A stretch of 64,000 bases of DNA from Leguminivora glycinivorella (GCF_023078275.1 NC_062982.1:23322695-23386694), one strand, 5' to 3'; shown: positions 41,734 through 51,236, counted from the first letter of the stretch. Translations and numbers: made by a program. The notes: generated by a model not told the origin, from the letters alone.

Positions 41734-42244
41734 TACAGAGTGGGGCCTGTAACAAAGGCGAAGAATTGAACTGTAGGCTATTCTCCTTATACTGATCAAC
41801 ATTTGTTCAGTGACTTTTAAAAATTATGATATCTTTAAATATTTAATTTTTCATACAAAATAAATATTAGCTTCAATGTACGCCATTATTGTTGTCATTG
41901 ACGTTGTCTGTCACACTTTAGACTTAACAGAATTCGCAATACATTACCTCTTAGAAAAAACTTTCAAGGGTGATAAAAATCAAAATACAAGTTATTTTTA
42001 AAAGTCGCCGAACAAATGTTGATCAGTATATAAGAAGAATAGCCTAGAGCATGCGCGGATCCAGGGGGGGGTCATGAGGGTCATGACCCCCCCCTGGAGC
42101 CTAGGCTGGCCATACGAATGGACCACGTGACCCCCCCTCGGGGGGCCTGGGCCTTTACCACATGACCCCCCCCTGGGCACGAAGCTGGATCCGCGCTTGG
42201 CCTAGAGTTCAAGTTTTCGCCTTTGTTACAGGCCCCACTCTGTA
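41734..42244. mobile_element. Tc1/mariner-type MITE, copy 2, with hAT insertion
   Basis: Same ends and interior as 38814-39157, with very few differences over about 350 bases, and TA on both sides. It is interrupted near the right end by the hAT MITE at 42050-42199. Confidence 0.85.
42050..42199. mobile_element. hAT-type MITE, 150 bp, 8-bp TSD, copy 2
   Basis: CATGCGCGGATCCAG and CTGGATCCGCGCTTG ends, flanked by GCCTAGAG at 42042-42049 and 42200-42207. The C/G-rich interior differs from copy 1 by a hairpin GGGGGGGTCATG/CATGACCCCCCC. Confidence 0.9.
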
Positions 42245-42588
42245 TACAATATTTTATTCTGAACTGTAGAATAGGGAATAAATCTTCTTAAAAAGGATCG
42301 AACGTCTAACAAAATGAAGTTAATTTAATGGTGTAAAAAGGGCCCGTTATCAAAGATTATTAACATTAATTATAGTCAATTGGTCATACTAATTAAACAA
42401 AATGAGACCGGCGCCTTCATAATCCTTATAATAAGTATATCAAATACGTATTTCCAAAAATGTAATCTGCCATCACAAAGGTATTTAGATAGTACTATCA
42501 CAAGTGACAAAACGAAATTATCAAAAATGTTTCTCTTATCATTTCTTGCGTGATATCTAATCTGTGTGATTAACCTACTTTAACCCCC
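42245..42588. other. Intergenic, nothing assigned
   Basis: AT-rich, no repeat ends or exon. Confidence 0.35.
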
Positions 42589-42711
42589 AGGGGCCCGTTT
42601 CTCGAAAGGTACAAGCCTTGTATTACAAGTGCGCGAACTGTCAAATCGTATGGGTTGTCATGGAAACACACTTGTAATACAAGGCTTGTACTTTTCGAGA
42701 AATGGGCCCCT
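42589..42711. mobile_element. Foldback MITE, TIR AGGGGCCCRTTTCTCGAAA, copy 2
   Basis: AGGGGCCCGTTTCTCGAAAG and TACAAGCCTTGTATTACAAG pair with CTTGTAATACAAGGCTTGTA and TTTCGAGAAATGGGCCCCT. Uninterrupted relative of 27637-27884. Confidence 0.85.
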
Positions 42712-43124
42712 AGTAGACAAAAGAACAAGTCTTATGTACGTATAACGGGCTTTTAAGACCTTATGATACGACATGTAAAGTGCATCATAATATTATGCAC
42801 TTCGTAATGTTTGTCAACGAATCACTCAAAATAATGTGGGTATATTTTTTTTCCTCTGTTGTTTTAACTCGAAAACAGATGTTGATTTTTCTTATCGGGA
42901 ACATATGTTTTTCATTATTTTGTTGTGTCTTAAGGTATAAATATCTTGGTTGTATGTAATTTGTTTAAGAGAGATAAAGAAATAGTTGCATTTAATTTAC
43001 GTTTCTTGCAACTATGGGAACAAATCAAATAATTTTTAACAAATATTTTGATTTATGTTTTTTAAGTAGTTACACTACTAATATATAAATTAATAATCGG
43101 AATAAGATGTCATATATTTAAGAA

Positions 43125-43948
43125 AAAATAAACTTTTTAACAAAAAATAAAACCGCCTTCAAAAATAAGCGCGTTACAAAACACGGAGAAACTAAAAAGC
43201 AAAAAATAATAAACTTTTGAATTCAGATTTCTTATCGGATTGCAATAATCTAAACATCCAAATTATAAACAAATCAATTATTTTTGTAGTCGGTACCAGA
43301 CCTGTTCGTCGCCTAGTTATTTCCTGTTTGCCCCACCCAACCATTCGCAGGCTGGCCCCGACTCCAAAAATAATTGATTTGTTTATAATTTGGATGTTTA
43401 GATTATTGCAATCCGATAAGAAATCTGAATTCAAAAGTTTATTATTTTTTGCTTTTTAGTTTCTCCGTGTTTTGTAACGCGCTTATTTTTGAAGGCGGTT
43501 TTATTTTTTGTTAAAAAGTTTATTTATTTGTTGATTTTTAGTGGTTCCTATTGATATTATATGTATCAGTCCGAATATATGTACAGTAGTGAAAGAATTA
43601 TCCTTTAACTCCTAACCATTGAGGAGTTGACCTTCCATCATCAGCTCAGCCACATAAAATTATTACCATCAGGCGTAAATACTGGTGTACCTTTGAAAAA
43701 TACACTAAAAACATTACATGTGCCTATAACATTTGAAGAGTTCCCTCGATTTCTCCAAGATCCCATCATCAGACCCCGACTTGGTACCAATGGGACCATC
43801 TCGGGGTTATACCTGATCGATTGAAAAAAAAATTTTGAAAGTCGGTCCATGATTCTCGGAGATATCGAGTAACATACATACAAAAAAAAAATAAAAAAAA
43901 AATTCAGTCGAATTGAGAACCTCCTCTTTTTTTTTGAAGTCGGTTAAA
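43125..43948 (-). mobile_element. Family P element, copy 2
   Basis: Opposite orientation to 28641-29587: the palindrome comes first (arms about 43127-43310 and 43360-43530) and GAAGTCGGTTAA ends it. It carries one 119-bp unit only. It is inserted in the left arm of the family X dimer, so it is younger than that dimer. Confidence 0.75.
43627..43824 (+). CDS. Conserved frame in family P, 65 codons, function unknown
   Basis: Reads TFHHQLSHIKLLPSGVNTGV, then VPITFEEFPRFLQDPIIRP and ends ISGLYLID. The frame is also found on the minus strand of copy 1 (28810-29028), which agrees at most residues. That copy is closed by a CGA-to-TGA change and extends upstream where this one has TAA. The shared frame suggests it once encoded protein, but I recognise no family and no start codon is certain. 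Confidence 0.3.
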   Translation: MTFHHQLSHIKLLPSGVNTGVPLKNTLKTLHVPITFEEFPRFLQDPIIRPRLGTNGTISGLYLID

Positions 43949-44180
43949 AATGACGAGCACCACCAGTGGTGAAGGCCGGATTCGAACCGGCGTCGAAATT
44001 TCTCTTCTACATGTCATCTTTGTAAGACTGGGCGTCTTCGACCAACTCTAAGAGCAAGCAGTAGGTGCTTGCACCTCCTATACGAAACCTTTACAGGTTT
44101 ACGATATAGCTAGAGAGACTGGTGCTGCCATCTATAACGCAACTATGGGAACAAATCAAATTACTTCGACGGCTTCCGCT

Positions 44181-44257
44181 GTGGCGAGGTGGCCTAGGGG
44201 TTCGTGGCGTTAGCCCGTATTGCTAAAGACGCCGGTTCGAATCCGGCCTTCACCACT
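44181..44257 (+). other. tRNA-like sequence (part of SINE X), not a gene
   Basis: GTGGCGAGGTGGCCTAGGGG, anticodon stem TTAGC/GCTAA with loop CCGTATT (apparent anticodon GTA), and T-arm GCCGG/CCGGC with TTCGAAT. One acceptor pair is broken (C-A), and U33 is replaced by C. The sister copy at 30376-30442 has another loop, so these are SINE heads. Confidence 0.65.
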
Positions 44258-44390
44258 GGTGGTGCTCGTCATTTTTTCTTTAATATATGACATCTTATTT
44301 CGAATTTTTTTTTTTACGTTTCTTGCTTTTTGTGACGAACATAAATCTAATCTATTTAAATTAAACATCTTCATTACTTATCTTCATTAG

Positions 44391-44526
44391 GTTAACTGGA
44401 AGAGATCCCTATCAGGGATAAGTTCGCCTTTGTACTTCCTCCTTCTTCTTTCTATTATATTTGATGCATTGTATATTTTTCTGGAGGTACAATAAAGAGT
44501 TTACTTACTTACTTATTTACTTACTT
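44391..44526 (+). mobile_element. LINE 3' UTR fragment with (TTAC)n tail
   Basis: GTTAACTGGAAGAGATCCCT, GGGATAAGTTCGCCTTTGTA, GGTACAATAAAGAG and a TTAC/TTAT repeat. This is the 3' end of a CR1/Jockey-type LINE familiar in Lepidoptera. AATAAA and the repeat tail show the retroposed end. Confidence 0.75.
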
Positions 44527-45055
44527 AAATATCTTAATGCAAGAATAGGTATATACTTACATATACATGCATTAATGAATTTGAGAAAAATAAAAAATAA
44601 GATAATATTATAATCACTATCATCCTAAAATTTAGTATTAGTCAGAAATAATGAACTAAAATGTGTACGTACGTATAACAAATTATATTTTACGACAACT
44701 TTACAAATGTAACTTTTTCCTTGTTCATTTCATTCATAAAATATTCTTCAAACCAAGTGTCCAAAATATATTGATCTGATCCTTTTTAACAGAATTAAGC
44801 CCTTATTCTATCAACCTTTATGGCCATATCCGCCTACACATTGAACGCTTGAAATAAAGTTATCAACTTTAATGTCGAATATACCCATCAAATGACGGGT
44901 CGTTAAACTCAAATAACATTTTACACATATTATGGAATGGATACTCACTTAAATAATTTGTCCAAAGAGATTACTGGGCGGTCCTAAGTGCTCTTAAATC
45001 AGAACACAGAGTCCCCTTTGGTTTCAAAAAACTTACGAAACAAATGGTTATCTGA
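44527..45055. other. Intergenic, nothing assigned
   Basis: AT-rich, no supported feature. Confidence 0.35.
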
Positions 45056-45237
45056 GGAACAAATACGGTTCAGTAGTGCGAAAAGGGTTTCCTTCGGAAA
45101 CGTTCGTATATGTCATGCTAGTTCAGTCAATGTCAGTACATCTTGTACTGAGACTGACTGAAATAGCATGACACGTTCGTACGTTTCCGTAACAATACGA
45201 AGGCAACTCTTTTCGCACTACATCTGTACCTGTGTTC
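45056..45237. mobile_element. Foldback MITE, 182 bp
   Basis: TACGGTTCAGTAGTGCGAAA pairs with TTTCGCACTACATCTGTACC; GGAAACGTTCG with CGTACGTTTCC; GTCATGCTA with TAGCATGAC. The centre holds GTCAGTACATCTTGTACTGA. Confidence 0.75.
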
Positions 45238-45331
45238 ATCAAACAAATAAATATCCTTATCGGGATTCGAACCTAGGACTATCTGCTTAGCAGGCAGGTC
45301 AGGTAGGATCCTCGGCCAGACCGGTCGTCAG
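45238..45331 (-). mobile_element. SINE family C, head fragment
   Basis: CAAACAAATAAATATCCTTA, TCGGGATTCGAACC (B-box complement) and CGGCCAGACCGGTCGTC, minus strand; body missing. Confidence 0.7.
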
Positions 45332-45414
45332 ATTTGGACATTCAGAATGCGGTTCTAGGGTATTTAGCCAAATGTTACTGGCTCTGTCGCGCTAATAGAG
45401 ATCTTAGACGATAC

Positions 45415-45631
45415 CACAATATAATAAAGAGTACTATCGTACAGTATGGCCACTCCCGCTCCCCACTGAAAGTGCCGCCCACCCCCTCTCGGTTACCTCA
45501 CAGTTACCACCTGTCAAAACTGTGAAATGTCTCACTCATACAAGCATGGTACGCGTTCACCTACACGAGCTTAGACTGTGTGCTAGGAACGCGTCTCTTT
45601 CATATATTTGATCGCCAGTGTCCGAGGTGTG
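45415..45631 (+). mobile_element. Family D element, 217 bp, perfect 7-bp TSD
   Basis: CACAATATAATAAAGAGTAC to GAGGTGTG, flanked by ACGATAC at 45408-45414 and 45632-45638 (8 bp if GACGATAC is counted). Shared blocks with 9116 and 16233: GTACAGTATGGCCACTC, CATACAAGCATGG, CGTTCACCTACACGAGC. Confidence 0.75.
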
Positions 45632-46112
45632 ACGATACGCTATGGAGCGTCAAAGATTATATTAGGAGCGTAAGCGATTAAACTCTTGCCTAGAGGGAAG
45701 CCCTAGCCGAAGTGACAATCGTTGACACTATGTAGCGATCGAAACGGAGTCTGGCTCTGTCGCGCCACTGCAGAAGAGCGATAGGGATAGCTAACTACGA
45801 TAGTATGAAGCGTAAGCGATTGTGTCGTTGGCTAGAGGGCAGGGCCACGTGCGTCGCAGACGCCGCCGCGGCGAGCGCCCGCGCAGCTTTCCCACACTCA
45901 CATTCGCGCAGCGATAGCAGAAAAATTGCAAGCAAATATTTACAAGATTGTTGTTTGGTGTTACGGGTGACTATACCTGCAAAAAAGGGGTGAATATACA
46001 GGGTAAACATGACTGAGGGTGAATATACAGGGTAAACTGACCCAAAGTTCCTATTAGTGTTTTGGATGGCCGAGAAAATTGCGCGTTGCATGCGCGTTTA
46101 AAAATAGACATA
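45632..46112 (+). repeat. Degenerate repeats with CTCTGTCGCGCC core
   Basis: GCGATCGAAACGGAGTCTGG, CTCTGTCGCGCCACTGC and AGCGTAAGCGATTGTGTCG; an inverted partner is at 58026-58085. Later, GGGTGAATATACAGGGTAAA occurs twice (about 45988 and 46016), a small tandem repeat. Confidence 0.5.
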
Positions 46113-46198
46113 TGTACTATCAGGTGCAAAAGTGCATGGAGAAATTATGAATGAATTCATTGATAAATTCGTCGTGCACTTTTGCAGCTGAAAGTACC
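46113..46198. mobile_element. Small palindromic MITE
   Basis: GTACTATCAGGTGCAAAAGT pairs with ACTTTTGCAGCTGAAAGTAC; the centre is ATGAATGAATTCATTGAT. Confidence 0.75.
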
Positions 46199-46289
46199 TG
46201 CCAAGTATAAGACGGATTCAGATTTTTCTAAATAAATTGTTTATTTGTGAATGCTTATTTGCATAACCACAAAATTAAAATTTTGAAAA

Positions 46290-46431
46290 ACCCCCGACCG
46301 CGACCTAGTGGACCGATTTTCATGAAACATGGCTAAGAACACTCCCGACTAACACAGCTTTCAAATAAAAAAAACTAAATCGAAATCGGTTCATCCGTTC
46401 GGGAGCTACGATGCCACAGACAGACACACAC

Positions 46432-46490
<59 letters not shown>

Positions 46491-46545
46491 CGTCAAACTT
46501 ATAACACCCCGTCGTTTTTGCGTCGGGGGTTAAAAAAATAAACTT
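46290..46545 (-). mobile_element. Family H repeat, minus copy
   Basis: CCCCCGACCGCGAC, GAAACATGGCTAAGAACACT, GGTTCATCCGTTCGGGAGCT, (CAGA)n and CGTCAAACTTATAACACCCC, CGTCGTTTTTGCGTCGGGGG. The best complete copy. Confidence 0.75.
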
Positions 46546-47298
46546 AAGTATTTAGTAATATTAAAAGTTTACTTAATAACCATTTTAATAAATGGGTAGG
46601 TTATTACCTACCCATTATTTTTAACAGGTATAGGCTTGATCCCAAGATTATTATAATTTACTAGAGTTATTATAATTAATTTGAAAAACCGCCATAAATT
46701 TCTATTTGACATATGAAACTTTTTAAAAAGAACCATGTTTATTTTTTAGGTTTATGTATACACATATTTGTTGAAGAGCTGTCAGCCCAATAAAGGAGAT
46801 ATTCTGAAACACTTTCGCTACCAAGAACCCGACTGTCGGGCACACCGCTCGTAGAAGCGTAGCCGATTACATGGGTTTCCCCGTATGTAGCGAAAATGTC
46901 GTAGCGCCGCGTAGAGCCCGGTTTCGAAAGTGTTAAGAGTGCGAGGCTAACGACTGATAAGATTGCTGTGATTTTGATAACATTTTACGTATGTTTAGTT
47001 CTCAGCGCCAAACTAAACATTCCCAAGCCACAAACGAAAACTATGACATACGAGTAAAATACTCTGATAGTTCCGTTTTAGACATTTTTGCTCCGGAACC
47101 CTAAAAAGGTTACACTGTAAATTTCAAGCTTCTTTCTCTGCTTTAAATTACAAAAAACTTTATTAAAATATTTCTTGTTTTTTAGCAATCAACAATTAGG
47201 TATACAATTTATAATTGATTCTAATTAACACAAGTCAAATTATGTTCTATTGAAAATATTTCAACTTGTGCTATCTTAAAGTAGTCACACTACTATTA
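46546..47298. other. Intergenic with one hairpin at 46590-46619
   Basis: AAATGGGTAGGT/ACCTACCCATTAT form a short perfect hairpin. Near 46820-46930 the block AGCGAAAATGTCGTAGCG shows no clear assignment. Confidence 0.4.
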
Positions 47299-47669
47299 TA
47301 TATAAATTAAAACCGAAATAAATTACACGTATGAAAGAAAAAGTGACCAAGGTCTCCAGTGTCTGAAGTTTAGTTTAGTTTATTTATTACATAATGATAA
47401 ATTACAGTATAAATTAATCTACGTTAACCTGTATGAATTTACATTATGATCGTCAATAATGATATGTAATTATAATTAGGCATGCTAACATATAAGAGGT
47501 ATTGGGTTGGCACAAAAGTAATGACACACTCTACAAAACTCTATACATTTCCTTTCTTAAGTTAATTGTTTTCGATAATATTCTAGTATGTTGTAGAACA
47601 TTCTAGGTACTTCTAATGTGAGGGTATATAAAGCCGCCCTCGTGATTAGTTTAGTTAGATTGAAATAAA

Positions 47670-48686
47670 ATGGACGAGCGACAAGTTCGAACACTTTACT
47701 TATACGAGTACTTGTTAGGCCACAGTGCGCGGGCTGCGGCTGACAATATCAACACTGCATTGGGCGCTGGAAGTACAAGCCATGCCACGGGGTCCAGATG
47801 GTTTGACCGTTTTAAATCAGGAGACAGGAGCCTTGAAAGTCAGTCACGCTCAGGGCGACCACCTGCATTCAATGATGACGATTTACGCCGCGAACTACAG
47901 TCGAATCCTGATGCTACTACTCGTGAATTAGCGGAAGCACTTAACTGCAGTCACCACGCTGTGGAATACCATCTGCATGAGCTTGGGTATTGAAAAGTTT
48001 TGGCTCGATGGGTACCGCACATCCTTACCGACGCCAGTCGTGCAGTCCGTGTCGCCATCTGTCAATCACTTTTGCTGCGACCCCGACGTAAAGAGTTTTT
48101 GACTGATCTGGTTACGGGAGATGAATCATGGATTTATTATGAGAACGATACACGTCGCGCTTTTTGGCTGCCTCGAGAAGAAACGCCACCAACTCAACCG
48201 AAGCTGAGTCAAAAGAACCGCTTAAAAGTTTTGCTTTGTTGTTTCTAGGACTCGCGCAAGGTATGCTGTTTTATGAACTATTACACAAATGAAACTGTAA
48301 ACGCTAACAAATATTCAACACAGCTCACTGAACTATCTTCTACTATCAAGAAAAAACGACGAAGACGAGCCACTGTAATTTTACTACATGATAACGCTCG
48401 ACCTCATGTCGCATCTACCGTTCGCCAACAGCTGCAGAACTTGGGCTGGGAGACGATACCCCACCCACCTTATTCTCCAGACCTCGCACCATCAGACTTT
48501 CATTTGTTTAGAGCCCTGAAACGACATTTGCGGGGTAAACAATTCAATGATTTCCATGATGTACAGGTGGAGTTGAACAACATTTTCGAGGCACAGCCAT
48601 CAGAGTTCTGGACGAAAGGCATCCAAACTTTGCCGGATCGTTGGCAAGAAGTCATAGATGCTAATGGTGATTACATCATCGACTAA
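47670..48686 (+). pseudogene. mariner transposase, D34D catalytic triad, two stops
   Basis: The frame starts at ATG 47670, ends at TAA 48686 and would give 338 residues, close to the family norm of about 345. Residues 1-110 form the DNA-binding region: a helix-turn-helix (RAAADNINTALG, WFDRFKSGD) then a second one (TTRELAEALNCSH). The catalytic residues are D151 (TGDESWIYYE), D241 (LHDNARPHVA) and D276 (YSPDLAPSDFHLF), separated by 34 residues, so D,D34D. The linker motif W.PH.L is present (WVPHIL). It is broken by TGA at 47991-47993 and TAG at 48246-48248, probably from TGG. Between about 48255 and 48285 the protein is readable only in another frame, so two compensating small indels are likely. 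Cut-and-paste transposition at TA is the family role. Confidence 0.95.
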
Positions 48687-48718
48687 GCTTTTTGTATTGT
48701 AATAATAATAATAAATAT

Positions 48719-49411
48719 GTTGTTCTCATCTTGCTAACGGCGAGTACTTGCACAGACATAATCTCGTAGCCAGGATTATTCACCAGCAACTTGCTCTTCA
48801 ATACGGCCTTGTGGACCGCGAAGTACCGTACTACAAGTACTTACCTGCCCCAGTTCTCGAAAATGGTCGTGCCACGCTCTATTGGGATCGATCTATTATC
48901 ACTGACAGGACTATTGTAGCCAATAAGCCTGACATTGTTATAATAGATCGATCGCAACGCCGGGCCGTGCTCGTCGACATCACCATCCCCCATGATGAGA
49001 ATCTCGTGAAAGCCGAGAAGGACAAGTCCAGTAAGTACCTAGACTTGGCTTACGAGATAACCGCCATGTGGGATGTTGATTCGACGATCATTGTCCCGAT
49101 AGTCGTTTCAGCGAACGGTCTCATAGCGAAGAGTCTTGACCAACATCTCGAGAGACTCTCGCTAGGTGGTTGGATCAAGGGTCAGATGCAGAAGGCGGTG
49201 ATCTTGGACACGGCGCGGATAGTCCGACGGTTCCTCTCTCTGCGGCCCTAACCACCGGCAGCTTGGGCCCTGCCCCGCTGCTGGCGGCATCCTAGGTTAG
49301 GTTTTTTATAATGTGTTTATATATTTTGTATTGTTTTGTATGTGGTTTTGTATTTTACTTTTATAATCATATTATAACAAACCTAGCCTAAGAATCAAAA
49401 TGAATAAAGAG
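48719..49411 (+). mobile_element. 5'-truncated LINE with 15-bp TSD
   Basis: The direct repeat AATAATAATAAATAT lies at 48704-48718 and 49412-49426, in the 3' UTR of mariner. The insert holds the last part of a LINE ORF, a stop at 49251 and a 160-bp 3' UTR with AATAAA near its end. Low complexity of the duplication is a caveat, but placement fits exactly with the mariner sequence on both sides. Confidence 0.8.
48748..49251 (+). CDS. LINE C-terminus with restriction-like endonuclease motif
   Basis: 167 codons open to the stop, without a genuine start because the copy is 5'-truncated. KPD at residues 60-62 followed 15 residues later by D77 matches the K/R-PD-X(12-14)-D core of the restriction-like endonuclease (RLE) found at the C-terminus of R2/R4/Dong-type LINEs. 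YYKYLPAPVLENGRATLYWD before it and KAEKDKSSKYLDLAYEI after it fit that family as I recall. In such LINEs this domain nicks target DNA to start reverse transcription. No stop or frameshift is seen, so the insertion is fairly young. The clade is not certain. Confidence 0.7.
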   Translation: MHRHNLVARIIHQQLALQYGLVDREVPYYKYLPAPVLENGRATLYWDRSIITDRTIVANKPDIVIIDRSQRRAVLVDITIPHDENLVKAEKDKSSKYLDLAYEITAMWDVDSTIIVPIVVSANGLIAKSLDQHLERLSLGGWIKGQMQKAVILDTARIVRRFLSLRP

Positions 49412-49630
49412 AATAATAATAAATATAAAACGTAAACCAAGTGTCTCATTACTTTTGTGCCAACCCAATACAATAATATGAAGCTGGTCACTTTTTCTTT
49501 CATATGTGTAATTTATTTCGGTTTTAATTTATAATTGGTATATAAGTATGTACATTAAGTACCTGGGCGACCGAGCTTCGCTCGAGTAAGTTCGAAAACT
49601 CGTCAGTTTGTTCGCGTTTCCCGGGGCCTA

Positions 49631-50750
49631 AAGCCGGGTACTCACTAGCGAGCTGTAACTGTAACCGTTGCATGACCTGTTACCAAAAAACATAGTGTGT
49701 ACGTGGTTCGCAAAACGTACTCATTTCCGAACCTGTAACGTTACAGGTAACCGTAACCGTTACTGTAACCAAAACCATAGTGTGTACATGGTTCGCGAAC
49801 CTCCTGCGAGCGGTGCGCGTTGCTGCTCGCAGCGAACCAATGTTTATAACGTACTCATTTCAGAACCTGTAACATTGCATGTAACCGTAACCGTTACTGT
49901 AACCAAAAACATAGTGTGTACGTGGTTCACGAGCCTGCAACGAACGCAACACGAGCGGCTCACAGCGAGCCGATAATTGTCGGTTTTTGCCGCGAATCAA
50001 AGGGCGCTCGCAGTGCGCTCGTGGACGTCGAGAAGAGAGGTTGTAACAATCCGCTGCGAACGTCAAACTTTTCATCATGAGTGAATGGTCAGAGGAGAAA
50101 TTTAATAGCTTCTATTGATAGACTCCTACAGGGAGAAATGGAGAATAGTGTCCTGTAGACTCCTAAATTTATTAAATATTCGAAATCGGTTGCACTCATT
50201 CGAGTGATTTTTTATAATGGTTACAATTTTTTTTATTTTTCATTATTTACAGTAGATCACTTCTTTTCCGGTACATTCTCTGAATCCACCTTCTTCGTGG
50301 CCGATAGGTATCATAAAGTAATGCATCTATAAATATAAATATACATATACATATATGCTGCACAAGCGAGAGACACCTTCGTCCGACATTGTGGAGTTAC
50401 AATCCAAAAATGCAGATACATCCGGCTCGTCATTAATTTTACAGTGATGTGGCCTTCTCGTACACACTAGAACCTGGTTACTGTATCTTTTTGGTTACAG
50501 TTACTGCTCACAAATGAGTACGCTCCAGGAAATGGATCCGGCGACGTCACGAGCCTGAACTGTAACACGCGTACACACTAGACCTCATTACTGTATCTGT
50601 TCGGTTACAGTTACGACTCGCTAAATGAGTACGCTCGGGGTACTGGATCCGGCGACGTCGCGAGCCCGAACTGTAACATGCGTACACACTAGAACCTCGT
50701 TACAGTGTCTGTACGGTAACAGTTGCAGCTCGCTAGTGAGTACCCGGCTT
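49631..50750. mobile_element. 1120-bp TIR element with internal direct arrays
   Basis: AAGCCGGGTACTCACTAGCG begins a 25-bp perfect terminal repeat (ending AGCTG), with TA at 49629-49630 and 50751-50752. Behind each end lie direct repeats. On the left, CCGTAACCGTTACTGTAACC, ATAGTGTGTACGTGGTTCGC occurs at about 49750 and 49880. On the right, CGTACACACTAGAACC and GGATCCGGCGACGTC repeat at about 50460, 50570 and 50690. These are inverted relatives of each other. The middle (50077-50190) starts MSEWSEEKFNSF, then loses frame; an N-terminal remnant of a MADF-like protein is possible but weak. Confidence 0.75.
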
Positions 50751-50838
50751 TAGACTAACCTAAATCGATTTTTCACGTGAAATAAAACCATAGATTTAGA
50801 ATTATTAAACTAGATTGTTTAGTTAGGTCAAAAAGTGT

Positions 50839-51236
50839 GTCCACATGAGAGGTAATTGTTTGGGCTGGTGTCCCTCTCGCACTTGCTGACAATGTCAGCA
50901 TTATTCAGTGACGTCATCACTGTCATAAATTGGGGATACCAGTCAATTTTCAAAGTTACTACCAAATCTACTAACACCCAATTGAAAGTATTTTTTTAAT
51001 TATACAAATCTTTGATTTACTGGCATCAAAATAATTACATTATAATTATTTTAAATTTTTTTGAAATATATCGAAACCCTAGTTTGAATATAACATTAAA
51101 ATAAAATAAGAAGTTATAAAGTCAGGTAATATACAGATAAAAATACTACTAATATGGGAACCTCATTAACACTGGCAAGTGGCAACACGTGCGAGAGGGA
51201 CACCAGCCCAACCAAACAATGCCCTCTCATGTGGAC
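50839..51236. mobile_element. MITE, 398 bp, about 46-bp TIR
   Basis: GTCCACATGAGAGG, TTGTTTGGGCTGGTGTCCCT, CTCGCAC at the left is mirrored at the right (GTGCGAGAGGGACACCAGCC, CCCTCTCATGTGGAC). The interior is AT-rich and non-coding. Confidence 0.8.

Larger units (their letters stand above)
43096..44309. mobile_element. Inverted dimer of SINE family X, with insertion
   Basis: The left side reads ATCGGAATAAGATGTCATAT, then (after the insertion at 43125-43948) AATGACGAGCACCACCAGTG and GCCGGATTCGAACCGGCGTC. The right side is the mirror image, GACGCCGGTTCGAATCCGGC to ATATGACATCTTATTTCGA. The two tRNA-derived ends thus face each other. The left half lacks the tRNA middle, apparently by a deletion between GTC repeats; compare the full version at 30376-30442. 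The block GCAACTATGGGAACAAATC occurs at 43010 and again at 44140. Confidence 0.7.
47502..49468 (+). mobile_element. mariner transposon, dead, with LINE insertion
   Basis: The terminal repeat starts TTGGGTTGGCACAAAAGTAA and matches over 29 bases with one mismatch at both ends. TA lies at 47500-47501 and 49469-49470. Removing the LINE (48719-49411) and its 15-bp duplication leaves about 1.26 kb, the usual mariner length. The transposase is interrupted by two stops, so this copy cannot move by itself. Confidence 0.95.
47299..49533. mobile_element. Inverted-repeat host element carrying mariner
   Basis: TATATAAATTAAAACCGAAA, ATTACACGTATGAAAGAAAA, AGTGACCA at 47299-47349 is mirrored at 49485-49533. 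The flank pattern matches that of family X (43096-44309), and GAAAAAGTGACC is also next to the tRNA-like fragment at 7933. The original interior is nearly gone, replaced by the mariner insertion. Confidence 0.65.

Noticed and set aside
43192..43459. Two 80-codon frames on opposite strands with the same N-terminal sequence
   Set aside because: They are the two arms of the family P palindrome read from each side.
44181..44257. tRNA gene with apparent anticodon GTA
   Set aside because: Broken acceptor pair, C instead of T at position 33, and sister copies with other loops and shared mobile flanks. It is a SINE head.
47670..48686. Functional mariner transposase
   Set aside because: TGA at 47991 and TAG at 48246 stop translation, and a frame-disturbed stretch follows.
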